DNA of 64,000 bases from Verrucomicrobium sp. (lineage in GTDB: Bacteria; Verrucomicrobiota; Verrucomicrobiia; Methylacidiphilales; UBA1321). The position numbers and the translations under genes are program-made. The stretch is from contig JAFIGT010000017.1 in NCBI GenBank assembly GCA_017849585.1, forward strand, positions 124,001 through 188,000. Reading direction: 5' to 3'. A model generated the notes under the pieces. The model was not told where the DNA came from and did not search any database. It was given only the letters and a program-made list of their open reading frames with translations. The stretch's first letter is position 1; each line of letters starts with the position of its first letter. Shown here piece by piece: positions 35,155 through 43,365 of the stretch.

Positions 35155-35882
35155 AACGATACTACTGCCCCAATCCTGAAATCGGTCGCCTCGGCCCCGA
35201 AGAATCTCACCACTGTCTCACCGTCATGCGCCAAAAGGAAGGCGACTACTGCAGCGTCTTTGACGGCAAAGGACTCGAACTCAAGGTCAAGATCACCGGC
35301 ACCGACAAGAAGATCGTCCACTTCGAAAAAGTCAGCCAGAACCGCACGAACCGCTCCGAAGATGTGATCTGCCTCGCGCAAGCGTTGACGAAAGCAAAGT
35401 CGATGGACCTCATCATCCAGAAGGCCACCGAGCTCGGCATCAGCGAAATCGTCCCCCTCCAGTCCGATCGCAGCGTCGCCCAAGTCGACAGCGAATCCGC
35501 CGAAGCCAAGACCGAGAAATGGCGCCAGATCACGATCGATGCCGCCAAGCAATCCGGCCAGAACTGGGTGCCCACCGTGCTCACCCCGCAAAAGCCCAAG
35601 GCGTTCGTCGACTCCCTGCCGCGCACCGCGATCAAGATCATCGGCTCGCTCCAATCCGAAGCGCGTCCGCTGAAAAAGATTCTGCAGGAAACCATCGGCT
35701 CCACCAAAGGCCCGCGCAAGGTCGTCCTCATGATCGGACCCGAGGGCGATTTCACCCCGGCCGAAATCGGTGAAGCCCGCGCCGCCGGATTTCTTCCCGT
35801 CTCACTCGGCCCGACCGTCCTCCGCTCCGAAACCGCCGCGATCTACACCCTCAGCACGATCCTGTACGAGCTGCAGAGCTAA
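35151..35882 (+). CDS. rsmE: 16S rRNA (uracil1498-N3)-methyltransferase RsmE
   Basis: RsmE methylates U1498 of 16S rRNA in the small subunit. 243 residues: an N-terminal PUA-like region ([15 protein letters not shown]) and a C-terminal SPOUT knot with [13 protein letters not shown] and [13 protein letters not shown], both diagnostic. It is the last gene of the phosphatase-grpE-dnaJ-rsmE set, and a strong terminator follows 27 bases after the stop. Confidence 0.95.
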   Translation: MKRYYCPNPEIGRLGPEESHHCLTVMRQKEGDYCSVFDGKGLELKVKITGTDKKIVHFEKVSQNRTNRSEDVICLAQALTKAKSMDLIIQKATELGISEIVPLQSDRSVAQVDSESAEAKTEKWRQITIDAAKQSGQNWVPTVLTPQKPKAFVDSLPRTAIKIIGSLQSEARPLKKILQETIGSTKGPRKVVLMIGPEGDFTPAEIGEARAAGFLPVSLGPTVLRSETAAIYTLSTILYELQS

Positions 35883-35909
35883 CCGCGCGACGCATTCATT
35901 TGCACATCA

Positions 35910-35939
35910 AAAGGCCGACATGAAAGTGTCGGCCTTTTG
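35910..35939 (+). terminator. Intrinsic terminator after rsmE
   Basis: A perfect 12-bp stem (AAAAGGCCGACA 35910-35921 with TGTCGGCCTTTT 35928-35939) has the loop TGAAAG. The stem itself ends in TTTT. Confidence 0.9.
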
Positions 35940-35975
35940 CATTGAGTCTCGTCGCTACGACTCCTGAAACAACCA

Positions 35976-36111
35976 AACCGATCCTTCGACAAGGATGACG
36001 GATTGGGGAGGCAGTCTCGCGTGATAGCGAAGAGTTCTTGTGAGAGTAGAAGCCTACCCTCAGACATTACCTTCATTCTACGTCATCCTGAGCTTGTCGA
36101 AGGATCGGTTG
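35976..36111. repeat. Inverted pair of a short dispersed extragenic repeat
   Basis: The left arm (35976-36000) contains CGATCCTTCGACAAG then GATGACG. The right arm (36081-36111) is its reverse complement, with five extra bases (CTCAG in the left-arm orientation) after GACAAG. The two arms could pair in a transcript. The right-arm type, with TCGACAAGCTCAGGATGACG on the other strand, is a widespread extragenic repeat in bacterial genomes. Together with the REP-like elements this gap (35940-36229) is repeat-rich and non-coding. Confidence 0.7.
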
Positions 36112-36163
36112 ACTTGCTCCAAAAGTATTAGCGTCAGGGAAAAGTCACCTTTTATCTTTCCTC

Positions 36164-36200
36164 AATCAAGAAATCAAGGGACTGACCCCTTTCCTTTCTC
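36164..36200 (+). repeat. REP-like repeat, left copy
   Basis: The sequence AATCAAGAAATCAAGGGACTGACCCC continues into a CT-rich tail. It is the near reverse complement of 36820-36854. The GGGGTCAG core (on the other strand) is typical of REP sequences linked to REP-associated transposases. Confidence 0.7.
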
Positions 36201-36229
36201 TCTTCTCTTACTTTCTCGCTATTTCGATC

Positions 36230-36808
36230 TCATTTTGACTGCCATACAAAAACTTTCCCATCGGATTTTCTAATAGCAATTCCCGAAGAAAAATCTGTTA
36301 TGTTGCGTGTACTCGTTCCGCCAGAAAAAACATAATAATCGGTGAGCTCAACCGCAACACTTGGCCACTTAGCCATATTAATACTCCGATTTAAGTACGA
36401 AAATGCCGCCCGCCTATCGTTAGGAGGGTTTTTTGTCCACGATTCTGCCATTTCTGCATGAGGAAGCTTTTCTGTAATAATTTTTGACACTTCTTCGCCC
36501 CGACCATCTAGCCACTGAATTTGATTGCCTAATTCCGTGCCTAAAGGGTGGCCAACTGCAACGCTGGAATTAGTTGAGTTGGAATCGATACTCTCATGTA
36601 ATGGTTTTTTGGGGGGCGTATGGGAGGCGGACATGGCATTTATACTTTTATTTTTTTGAACAGACTGCTCTACATTATTCCCGCTTGAAACGTCAGACTT
36701 TTTGAATAAAAAGCACACTCCCAGCCCAATCAGAACTATGCATACAAAAATAATGGCAACCTGCCATACTTTACAAAATAATCGGTTAGTCTCGGTCATC
36801 ATTGTCAT
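36230..36808 (-). CDS. Low-GC membrane-anchored hypothetical protein
   Basis: 192 residues. One membrane helix (~16-35) follows a short cytoplasmic N-terminus. A Ser/Asn/Lys-rich linker (37-95) and a C-terminal domain of about 95 residues (PHAEMAESWTKNPPND..., ending GKVFVWQSK) complete it. No family is recognised. Its base composition is much lower in GC than all neighbours, and it is bracketed by inverted REP-like repeats, which points to horizontal acquisition. Confidence 0.65.
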   Translation of the reverse strand: MTMMTETNRLFCKVWQVAIIFVCIVLIGLGVCFLFKKSDVSSGNNVEQSVQKNKSINAMSASHTPPKKPLHESIDSNSTNSSVAVGHPLGTELGNQIQWLDGRGEEVSKIITEKLPHAEMAESWTKNPPNDRRAAFSYLNRSINMAKWPSVAVELTDYYVFSGGTSTRNITDFSSGIAIRKSDGKVFVWQSK

Positions 36809-36819
36809 CTGAAAGTGAA

Positions 36820-36854
36820 AGAGGAAAGGGGTCAGTTCCTTGATTACTTGATTT
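36820..36854 (-). repeat. REP-like repeat, right copy
   Basis: GAGGAAAGGGGTCAGTTCCTTGATTACTTGATT on this stretch mirrors the left copy at 36164-36200 with about three mismatches. It overlaps the stop codon of the transposase remnant to its right. Confidence 0.7.
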
Positions 36855-36990
36855 TACTAAGCACCGTTGAAAGGGAGTTCGTTGTACCCATTTGAAGACG
36901 CTGGGCTATCCAGCTGACTGTCACGGTCGTTTCCCTTCGGAGTCGTTGTGCCACCTTGATCTTATCCTTGTCGTTTTTGCGGCTCGCAAT
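36844..36990 (-). pseudogene. 3' remnant of a REP-associated tyrosine transposase (RAYT, IS200-like)
   Basis: A 48-codon minus-strand frame ends in TAA at 36844. It reads ...KIKVAQRLRRETTVTVSW then IAQRLQMGTTNSL and a short basic tail. This is the typical C-terminal helix-turn-helix-like end of REP-associated transposases (RLRxxTTxxxxWIAxRLxMG). The catalytic HUH part is absent; the thiS stop codon lies just upstream in another frame. The fragment abuts a REP-like repeat, as expected for this family. Confidence 0.7.
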
Positions 36991-36994
36991 CCAA

Positions 36995-37213
36995 CTACCC
37001 ACCCGCGACGACTTTGATGAATTCGACGCGGTCGCCGTGGGAGAGAATTTTGCTGGGCCACTCGTCGCGCAGGAGGGCGGTGCCGTTCAGTTCCACGAGC
37101 ACCATTTGGTGCGGCAGGTTGAACGACGTGGCAAGCGCGCCGAGGGTGGTCGCGCCGTCGACTTGCTTGGCTTGGCCGTTGGCGAAGACAGTGATTTTCT
37201 GTTGGGCGATCAT
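36995..37213 (-). CDS. thiS: Sulfur carrier protein ThiS
   Basis: ThiS carries sulfur as a C-terminal thiocarboxylate for thiazole synthesis in thiamine production. 72 residues with the ubiquitin-like pattern: ITVFANGQ at the start, VLVELNG in the middle, DRVEFIKVVAGG at the end. The terminal Gly-Gly is intact. It is 6 bases downstream of thiH; thiG and thiF are not in the window. Confidence 0.92.
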   Translation of the reverse strand: MIAQQKITVFANGQAKQVDGATTLGALATSFNLPHQMVLVELNGTALLRDEWPSKILSHGDRVEFIKVVAGG

Positions 37214-37219
37214 GGTCGC

Positions 37220-38362
37220 TTATTTTGCCAGAGTGACTTCTTCGTTCTGAATCGACTGATCCCAATCTTTCCAGACCGGTTCGAGACCCATCTCGCGCAG
37301 GCGGGCCACCACTTCCGGCACGGTGCGGCTGTCGGCGATGTGGAATTGTTCCTCGGCGTTCATGTCGGGGGTGACGTCCTTGATCGCTTCGCCGCGAATG
37401 CCTTTTTTCGTCTGATGCAATTGATCGCGGCCCGCGCCGGTGTACCCGCCCGGTTCGGTGCGCGAGGCGGCGCTGATCGTCGTCACGCCGAGCTGCATGA
37501 GCGCGTCCCGGAATTCCGGCCGTTCGCGCGTGGACTGCGTGATGCCGATTTGCGGGAAGCAGATGCGCAGGGCGCAGATGACCTGCGTCATGTCGCGATC
37601 AGTGAATTCGTAGCGTGGTTGGAAACCGCCCGCCGCTGGCCGCAGTCGCGGGAGCGTGACGTGGACGAGCGCCTTCCAGCAATGCTTCAGTAAATACTGC
37701 GTGTGCATCGCCAGCGCGATGGCTTCTTCGCGCCACGGGGCGAGGCCGAACAACGCGCCGATGCCAAGCCGACGAAAGCCCGCCGCGTAGCCGCGCTCGG
37801 GACAATCCATACGCCAAGCGTAGTCCTTCTTCGGGCCGAAAACGTGCATGTCCTCGTACACCACCGGGTCGTACGTTTCCTGAAAAACGATGAGGTATTC
37901 CGCGCCAGCTTTGACGATGGGAATGTAGCCTTCGGTTTCCATCGGACCGACTTCGATGCCGATCGAGGGTGTGAACGGGCGGATTTTTTCGACGCACTTT
38001 ACCAGGTAATCTTCCGAGACGAATTTCGGATGTTCGCCCGCGACGAGCAGGATGCTGCGGAAGCCTTGGTTCGCGAGGAATTTTGCCTCAGTCTCGACCT
38101 GATCCACGGTCAGCGTGACGCGCAGGATCGGGTTATCGCGCGAGAAGCCGCAGTACTTGCAGTTGTTGATGCACTCATTCGACAGATAGACCGGTCCGAA
38201 CATGCGGATGGTGCGGCCGAAATGTTGGCGGGTCAGCCGGTTGGCTTCCTGCGCCATCGCTTCCAGTTCCGGTCCCGTTTTTGGTTCCAAGAGTTGGGCG
38301 AATCGCGCCACGGCACCGGTGAGGGGACCATGACGATGGATGAATTCGGACGAGAAAGACAT
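37220..38362 (-). CDS. thiH: 2-iminoacetate synthase ThiH (radical SAM tyrosine lyase)
   Basis: ThiH cleaves tyrosine to dehydroglycine for the thiazole ring of thiamine, by a radical SAM mechanism. 380 residues from ATG 38362; starts at 38371 or 38392 are also possible. The cluster motif C64-x3-C68-x2-C71 (ECINNCKYCGF) is intact. The C-terminal segments SRTEPGGYTG and FHIADSRTVPEV are typical of ThiH rather than of the cofactor F420 homologues CofG/H. It forms an operon with thiS, which confirms the assignment. Confidence 0.94.
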   Translation of the reverse strand: MSFSSEFIHRHGPLTGAVARFAQLLEPKTGPELEAMAQEANRLTRQHFGRTIRMFGPVYLSNECINNCKYCGFSRDNPILRVTLTVDQVETEAKFLANQGFRSILLVAGEHPKFVSEDYLVKCVEKIRPFTPSIGIEVGPMETEGYIPIVKAGAEYLIVFQETYDPVVYEDMHVFGPKKDYAWRMDCPERGYAAGFRRLGIGALFGLAPWREEAIALAMHTQYLLKHCWKALVHVTLPRLRPAAGGFQPRYEFTDRDMTQVICALRICFPQIGITQSTRERPEFRDALMQLGVTTISAASRTEPGGYTGAGRDQLHQTKKGIRGEAIKDVTPDMNAEEQFHIADSRTVPEVVARLREMGLEPVWKDWDQSIQNEEVTLAK

Positions 38363-38436
38363 GATTCCCATAGCATAGACCGGTCTCCCCATTCTGCAAC
38401 AACGGAGGCTCGGTGCTTGGCTTCCGCGTCCGGGGA

Positions 38437-39993
38437 TTACGCTGGCTTGATGGCTTCCGCGTAGGTCTGGGAGGGATTATCGCCGAGGTAATCGATGGCG
38501 ATGCGGTCGGGCTCACCGGTGAAATCGATATGGTACAACCCGAAGCGCGGGGTGTAGGAGCCCCACTCGTAATTATCGAAAAGCGACCAGTGCAGATAGC
38601 CGATAAGGGGACAGCCTTCGTTCACCAACTCCTTCACGATGCGCACGTGTTCGCGAAGATAGACACTCCGCGCGAATTGATCGCGGCGGCGGAACGCGGT
38701 GTTGTCGGTGCGGCGGCGCTGGGCCATGCCGTTCTCGGCGATGAGCAGCGGCAGGCCGCGCTTGGCCAGTTGATGCGCGAAGAAGGAAAGTCCCTCCGGC
38801 AGGACACGCCAATCCCACCATTTGCTGGCGACGGCCTCGAGCAGCCAGTCGCGCAGCGAGCGGCGGCGGGGTTCGTAGTCGCCGAAGTGCGGCCAGCGCA
38901 GGGCATGCGCGATAAATGGATCGTAATAATCGAACGCGATGTAATCGATCAACGGTTCGTCGTTCTGGTAGATCAGGTTGATCACGCGCTGCCACGCGGG
39001 CGTGCGCAGGGGTGCGGCCCCGATGGATTCATGCCAGCGTTTGATCCATTGCCCGATGTGATAGCGCGGGCTGTGGTTCGGCATGAGCTTCTCCGCCGCG
39101 AAAGCGCGATTGAACTCGAGCATCTTGTGGTGCAGATGCGCATGCACATCGCGACGCGCCACGCCACGCGCGCGGCAGAGAAACAGATCGGTCAGCGCGA
39201 CGTCCATCCAGTACAGGTCGCTGGAGTAGTTGTTGAACGTGATCGCGGGCCGCTTCGCGTTGTGCGCGGCATAAGTCTCGCGGATGGCCCGACAGGCGCG
39301 GGCGTGTGCTTCGAGCAAATGACCGAGACAAAGTGCCGCTTTGCCAATCCCGCCACCCACGCTGCTGGGAAAAGCGCGGGAGATGTAGTGATTGATGCAA
39401 AGCATGTTCGGCTCGTTGACCGTGATGTAGAAATGCGGCGGTTCGCACTGGAATTCTTCCGGCAGCACGCGTAACAGGTAGTCGATGGTGTGCCGGACGT
39501 AATCGACAAAGTGGGTGATGGTCTCGGGATTCAGCCATGCGTCCATCCCGAGCCACGCGGGATGGGTGAAGTGGTGCAGCGTGACGATCGGCTCCTGTCC
39601 GGCGCGGCGGCAGGTGGCAAGCATTTGGGCGTAGTGATGGAGCGCTTCGTCATCGAACGGCGGCGGCGGCAACATCGCGCGGCGGTCCGTGGGCAACTCG
39701 CGTGTGGGTTGGATGCGGCTCCATTCCAAGCTCAGCCGAAAGGCGTTGAGGCCGAGATTTTGGCAGAGATCGAAATCAGCGGGATAGCGGTGCCAGAAAT
39801 CGGCGCTGCGTCCGCTGGCGGGAACGTCGCCGGAACTTTCGGCCCAGACCCAGTTGTTCAACGGCTGGCCGGTGCCGTTGTAACCGCCCTCGGCCTGATA
39901 GCCGGAGGTGGCTACGCCCCACATGAAATGACGGCGTCTCGTTTCCGCTGTTCCCGCGCATTCTGGCTGAAGGAGGGAATCGGAATGGCTCAT
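38437..39993 (-). CDS. Glycoside hydrolase family 1 beta-glycosidase
   Basis: 518 residues, a (beta/alpha)8 retaining glycosidase. The acid/base is E194 in TVNEPN and the nucleophile E420 in IAENGM. WSRIQP and HWSLFDNYEW are further GH1 landmarks. There is no signal peptide. The start codon overlaps the stop of the GT28-type glycosyltransferase gene (ATGA at 39990-39993). GH1 includes cytosolic beta-glucosidases and also the plant glycolipid enzyme SFR2, so a glycolipid substrate is possible from context. Confidence 0.92.
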   Translation of the reverse strand: MSHSDSLLQPECAGTAETRRRHFMWGVATSGYQAEGGYNGTGQPLNNWVWAESSGDVPASGRSADFWHRYPADFDLCQNLGLNAFRLSLEWSRIQPTRELPTDRRAMLPPPPFDDEALHHYAQMLATCRRAGQEPIVTLHHFTHPAWLGMDAWLNPETITHFVDYVRHTIDYLLRVLPEEFQCEPPHFYITVNEPNMLCINHYISRAFPSSVGGGIGKAALCLGHLLEAHARACRAIRETYAAHNAKRPAITFNNYSSDLYWMDVALTDLFLCRARGVARRDVHAHLHHKMLEFNRAFAAEKLMPNHSPRYHIGQWIKRWHESIGAAPLRTPAWQRVINLIYQNDEPLIDYIAFDYYDPFIAHALRWPHFGDYEPRRRSLRDWLLEAVASKWWDWRVLPEGLSFFAHQLAKRGLPLLIAENGMAQRRRTDNTAFRRRDQFARSVYLREHVRIVKELVNEGCPLIGYLHWSLFDNYEWGSYTPRFGLYHIDFTGEPDRIAIDYLGDNPSQTYAEAIKPA

Positions 39994-41192
39994 GATTTCT
40001 TGCCGAGGGTGGCGACTTTTTGCATCTCCGCCTGCTGTTCTTCCGGCACGGCGATGGGTTCTTGCGACGACGGCTCCTGCAGCAGCACGCGAGCGATTTC
40101 ACGGGCGGCGTGGGGACGACCATAGCGGCGGGCTTGGGCTCGCATCCGTTCTATAGCGGCTGGATTCTCCAAAAGTTGCGTGATTTTGTAGGCGAGCGTG
40201 GTGAATTCGTTGCACTTGATGGCCATGCCTTTTTCGAGGAGATGATCGCTGTTGCGTTCCTCCTGTCCGGGAATGGGCGAGACGATGACCATGGGCAATT
40301 CCATGGCGAGCGCTTCGGCGGTGGTGAGTCCGCCGGGTTTGCCGATGAAGAGATCGGCGGCGGCCATCCACTTGTGCATCTCGGTGGTGAAGCCGAGCAG
40401 TTTCACGCGTACATGAGGCGAGGCGGCGCGCTCGACGCGTTCCGCGAGCCGGGCCTTGAGTTCCTCATTCTTGCCGCAAACGATGACGACTTGCGCGGGC
40501 CGTTGGAGGCGGAAGAGGCCTTCGATCACGCCTTCGGCCGGACTGACCCCCATGGCTCCGGCGGAGACGAGAAAGAGCGGGATGTTGGGATCGAGCCCCG
40601 CCTCGATGCGAATGGCGGCGCGGTCCCACGGCTCATTGAAAACGGGGTCGATCGGAATGCCGCTGACGGTCACGCGCTCGGCAGGCAGACCGAGATTTTC
40701 GAGATGGACCTTGGTCTCGTCGAGCGCGACGAAGTAACGATGGAAGAGGCTACACAGCCACATGGCGTGCATGTCGAAATCGGTGACGACGATGGAGAGG
40801 CGCGTGTCCAATTTCTTTTTCGCCATGAGATAGGCGATGATTTCGGCGGGGAGAAAATGGGTGCAGACGACGATGTCGGGATTGAACTCGGAGATGAATT
40901 TGATGAGTGGCCGGGTGTTGAGCCGGTCGAGCATGAGGCGCATCTTGTCGGTCTTCCACGGTTCGTCGCTGGTCTTGTACAACCAGCCGAGCATGGTGGG
41001 GGCGTCCTGCACCATCTTGATGTAGAGCTTCGAGTAGAAGTCGCGGAAGAGTTTGTTCGTGTAGACGAGCGCGTCGAAGTGGACGACCTCGGCGGCGGGG
41101 TCTTCGAGACGAAACGCTTTTTCCAACGCTTGCGCGGCCCGCACGTGGCCGGTGCCCGCGCTGACGGAGAGAATGAGGACTTTTTTGGACAT
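39990..41192 (-). CDS. GT28-type glycosyltransferase, MGDG synthase-like
   Basis: 400 residues from ATG 41192. The N-terminal SVSAGTGHVRAAQAL motif is typical of the MGDG/diglucosyldiacylglycerol synthase and MurG-like group. The C-terminal nucleotide-sugar site GKPGGLTTAEALAMELP with PIPGQEERN is conserved. Such enzymes move a hexose from a UDP-sugar to diacylglycerol at the membrane. The last codons overlap the GH1 gene, so the pair is probably expressed together. Confidence 0.88.
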   Translation of the reverse strand: MSKKVLILSVSAGTGHVRAAQALEKAFRLEDPAAEVVHFDALVYTNKLFRDFYSKLYIKMVQDAPTMLGWLYKTSDEPWKTDKMRLMLDRLNTRPLIKFISEFNPDIVVCTHFLPAEIIAYLMAKKKLDTRLSIVVTDFDMHAMWLCSLFHRYFVALDETKVHLENLGLPAERVTVSGIPIDPVFNEPWDRAAIRIEAGLDPNIPLFLVSAGAMGVSPAEGVIEGLFRLQRPAQVVIVCGKNEELKARLAERVERAASPHVRVKLLGFTTEMHKWMAAADLFIGKPGGLTTAEALAMELPMVIVSPIPGQEERNSDHLLEKGMAIKCNEFTTLAYKITQLLENPAAIERMRAQARRYGRPHAAREIARVLLQEPSSQEPIAVPEEQQAEMQKVATLGKKS

Positions 41193-41277
41193 GTTCTCAG
41201 GAAGGCTGTCTGCGGACGTCATTTTAGTCCGTTGCGGTGGAAAGCCAGCGCAAAATGCAGCGTCACCAGATTGTCAC

Positions 41278-41356
41278 CAGCGTGACGTTGCATCCACTAC
41301 GCTTACGCGGAAACCGAAATTCTTTCGGCAACAATATTGGGTCCAGCGTCACGTTG
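41278..41356 (+). repeat. Dispersed repeat family A, copy 2
   Basis: A 79-bp copy of the element at 24702-24776. It contains ACGTTGCATCCA near the left end, TTCGGCAACAATATTGG in the middle and TCCAGCGTCACGTTG at the right end. The ends form an imperfect inverted repeat. It fills the gap between the FHA gene and the GT28 gene. Confidence 0.78.
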
Positions 41357-41357
41357 C

Positions 41358-42020
41358 CTACTTCTTCACGCCGCCGATGAAGAGACAATGGACGCCGCCG
41401 AACTGGATGCTGTCCTGCACGCTGAGCCAGCGTTCCTTCACCTGCTGACCCGCCACGTAGGTGCCGTTGGTCGAGCCGAGATCTTTCAGGAAAACGCCGT
41501 TGCGGGAATATTCGATCGACGCGTGGCGTTGGGAAATCGTGGCATCGGGGACAACGATGTCGTTGGTCGACGCCCGGCCAATGTAAGCGAGGCCGGGACG
41601 AATCGGGAAGGTCTTGATCTCGGTGCCGAGGGTGATGCGCAAATAGGGATTCGTGGGCGAAAGCCGGATCGGTTGCGTCTCGGTCGATTCATCGCCGCTC
41701 TCGTCCTTGATGCGGGCCGCTTCGCAGAGTACCTGCACGTAGGGCATGGTGATCGTCTGTCGCTTGGGCCGCTCGCCGACGATGAACTCGGTCTGGGGAT
41801 CGCGGAGATTGATGAGGGCGATGGCCGCTTCCAGGCCGGAGCGCAGGCCGAATTGCGCGTCGACAATTTCGCCATCGACGAGATTGATGCGCGCGGGCGC
41901 GGGAACATTGGTGATGTAGATTTCGCCCGTTTTGTTGCTCAAGGCAAATGCCTGAATCTGTTCGGCTATGCTGAGCAGATTCCCGAGTCGTACCGTATCG
42001 CGGCGCAGGTCAGAATTCAT
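41358..42020 (-). CDS. DUF4388-FHA two-domain signalling protein
   Basis: 220 residues. The N-terminal ~120 residues match the DUF4388/PatA-N pattern (LLSIAEQIQAFALSNKTGEIYI, INLVDGEIVDAQFG). The C-terminal FHA domain (~135-215) has GRASTND, ISQRHASIEY and LGSTNGTYV, which are the phosphothreonine-binding residues. It likely reads a Ser/Thr kinase signal; no kinase is adjacent. A second DUF4388 protein is at 62353-63585. Confidence 0.85.
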   Translation of the reverse strand: MNSDLRRDTVRLGNLLSIAEQIQAFALSNKTGEIYITNVPAPARINLVDGEIVDAQFGLRSGLEAAIALINLRDPQTEFIVGERPKRQTITMPYVQVLCEAARIKDESGDESTETQPIRLSPTNPYLRITLGTEIKTFPIRPGLAYIGRASTNDIVVPDATISQRHASIEYSRNGVFLKDLGSTNGTYVAGQQVKERWLSVQDSIQFGGVHCLFIGGVKK

Positions 42021-42219
42021 CCAGGCGCATAGTATAGAACGGAATACCTCCTAGGTCTAGCGTCGTATTGCTTAAATCAGGTGCACCAATGATGCAGGCG
42101 AACCACCTACAACGGGGCAAATTTTGCCTTCCTATAGTTCATGGACGGGATACGGCAGGGAACGGTCGCCACTGCTTTTGCCTTGTCAGGGCGCAAGCGA
42201 GCCGAAATGATCTCCTCCC

Positions 42220-43167
42220 ATGGCCACCGCCGCATCCGCCCCACTCCTCTCCATTGTGGTCTCCGTCTACAAGGAGGAGGGCAACATCTCTCCCTTCCTC
42301 ACCCGCATGGTTCCGTTGCTCGCAGCGCTCTCTCCCGACTTTGAAATTATCTTTGCGCTTGATCCTTGCCCCGACCGGACCGAGGAAATCATTCTTGAAC
42401 ACCGCAATCACGATCCCCGGATCAAGCTCCTGAAGTTTTCCCGTCGCTTCGGTCAACCCATGGCCACTCTGGCGGGGTTGCAATATGCAAGCGGGCAGGC
42501 CGTGATCGTCATGGATGTGGATTTGCAAGATCCGCCGGAGCTGATTCCGCAGATGGTGGCGAAATGGCGTGAGGGGTTTGACGTGGTCTACGCGCAACGC
42601 CGCAATCGCGATGGCGAGACGCTGATCAAGAAAGTCGTCTCTGCCGTCGGCTACAAGATCATCAACCGCATTGCGGAAGTCGAAATCCCCCCGAACACCG
42701 GCGACTTCCGCCTGATGAGCCGCCGCGTGGTGGACGAAATCAACAAGCTCAAGGAAGTCCACGGATTCCTGCGCGGACTCGTCGCGTTGGTGGGCTTCAA
42801 GCAGACGTCCATCCTGTTCGACCGTCCGGCGCGCCATTCCGGCGCGGGCAATTACAACCGCTTTCTTGGGTCATTACGCATCGGCCTGAACGGCATGATC
42901 TGTTTTTCCAGCACGTTGCTGTCGATCAGTTCCATGGTTGGCTTTGCACTCATCGGCTTGAGCCTGCTGTGGGCGTTGCTTGTGGCGGTCATTCTACTGG
43001 CGGGAGGTTGTCTGCCGCTGGGGCTCAGCGTCCTCGCATTTTTGATCACACTCTTTGGCGGAATCCAACTCGTTGCCATCGGCATTCTTGGCGAATACCT
43101 CTCGCGTATTTACGATGAGGTGAAACAACGCCCGAAATTCATCGTCGATCAAAAATTCGGACTTTAA
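42220..43167 (+). CDS. Family 2 glycosyltransferase, polyprenyl-phosphate type
   Basis: 315 residues. The GT-A domain has SVYKEEGNI at the start and MDVDLQDPPE (DxD-type). Two C-terminal membrane helices (~225-250 and 260-285) are typical of DPM1/GtrB/ArnC-like enzymes that charge undecaprenyl phosphate with a sugar. The closing LGEYLSRIYDEVKQRPKFIV is a hallmark of this subgroup. The acceptor and sugar are unknown. It stands alone on the plus strand. Confidence 0.9.
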   Translation: MATAASAPLLSIVVSVYKEEGNISPFLTRMVPLLAALSPDFEIIFALDPCPDRTEEIILEHRNHDPRIKLLKFSRRFGQPMATLAGLQYASGQAVIVMDVDLQDPPELIPQMVAKWREGFDVVYAQRRNRDGETLIKKVVSAVGYKIINRIAEVEIPPNTGDFRLMSRRVVDEINKLKEVHGFLRGLVALVGFKQTSILFDRPARHSGAGNYNRFLGSLRIGLNGMICFSSTLLSISSMVGFALIGLSLLWALLVAVILLAGGCLPLGLSVLAFLITLFGGIQLVAIGILGEYLSRIYDEVKQRPKFIVDQKFGL

Positions 43168-43292
43168 CAGCTCTGAGTTCTGCGACAGCCACGACTACGG
43201 CGCGGGATAACCACATCCCAGCTTGGCCTGATTCTTGCGACATCACCTCTCATGATCGACTCCACCACAGCGGCGAGCACCGCGAGCCAGCT

Positions 43293-43313
43293 ATTGGGTG
43301 CAGCGTCACGCTG
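43293..43313 (-). repeat. Fragment of dispersed repeat family A (one end)
   Basis: ATTGGGTGCAGCGTCACGCTG matches the right end of the 24.7 and 41.3 kb copies. Only this end is present. It lies in the 198-base gap between the GT2 and metallo-beta-lactamase-fold genes. Confidence 0.5.
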
Positions 43314-43365
43314 CGCTGGAAGTTCACGAGAGATGATGTATAGGTATTAATAGCAACGCATTCCC

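Noticed and set aside
40020-41285. 421-codon plus-strand frame opposite the GT28 gene
   Set aside because: Antisense to a gene with clear catalytic motifs; no features of its own.
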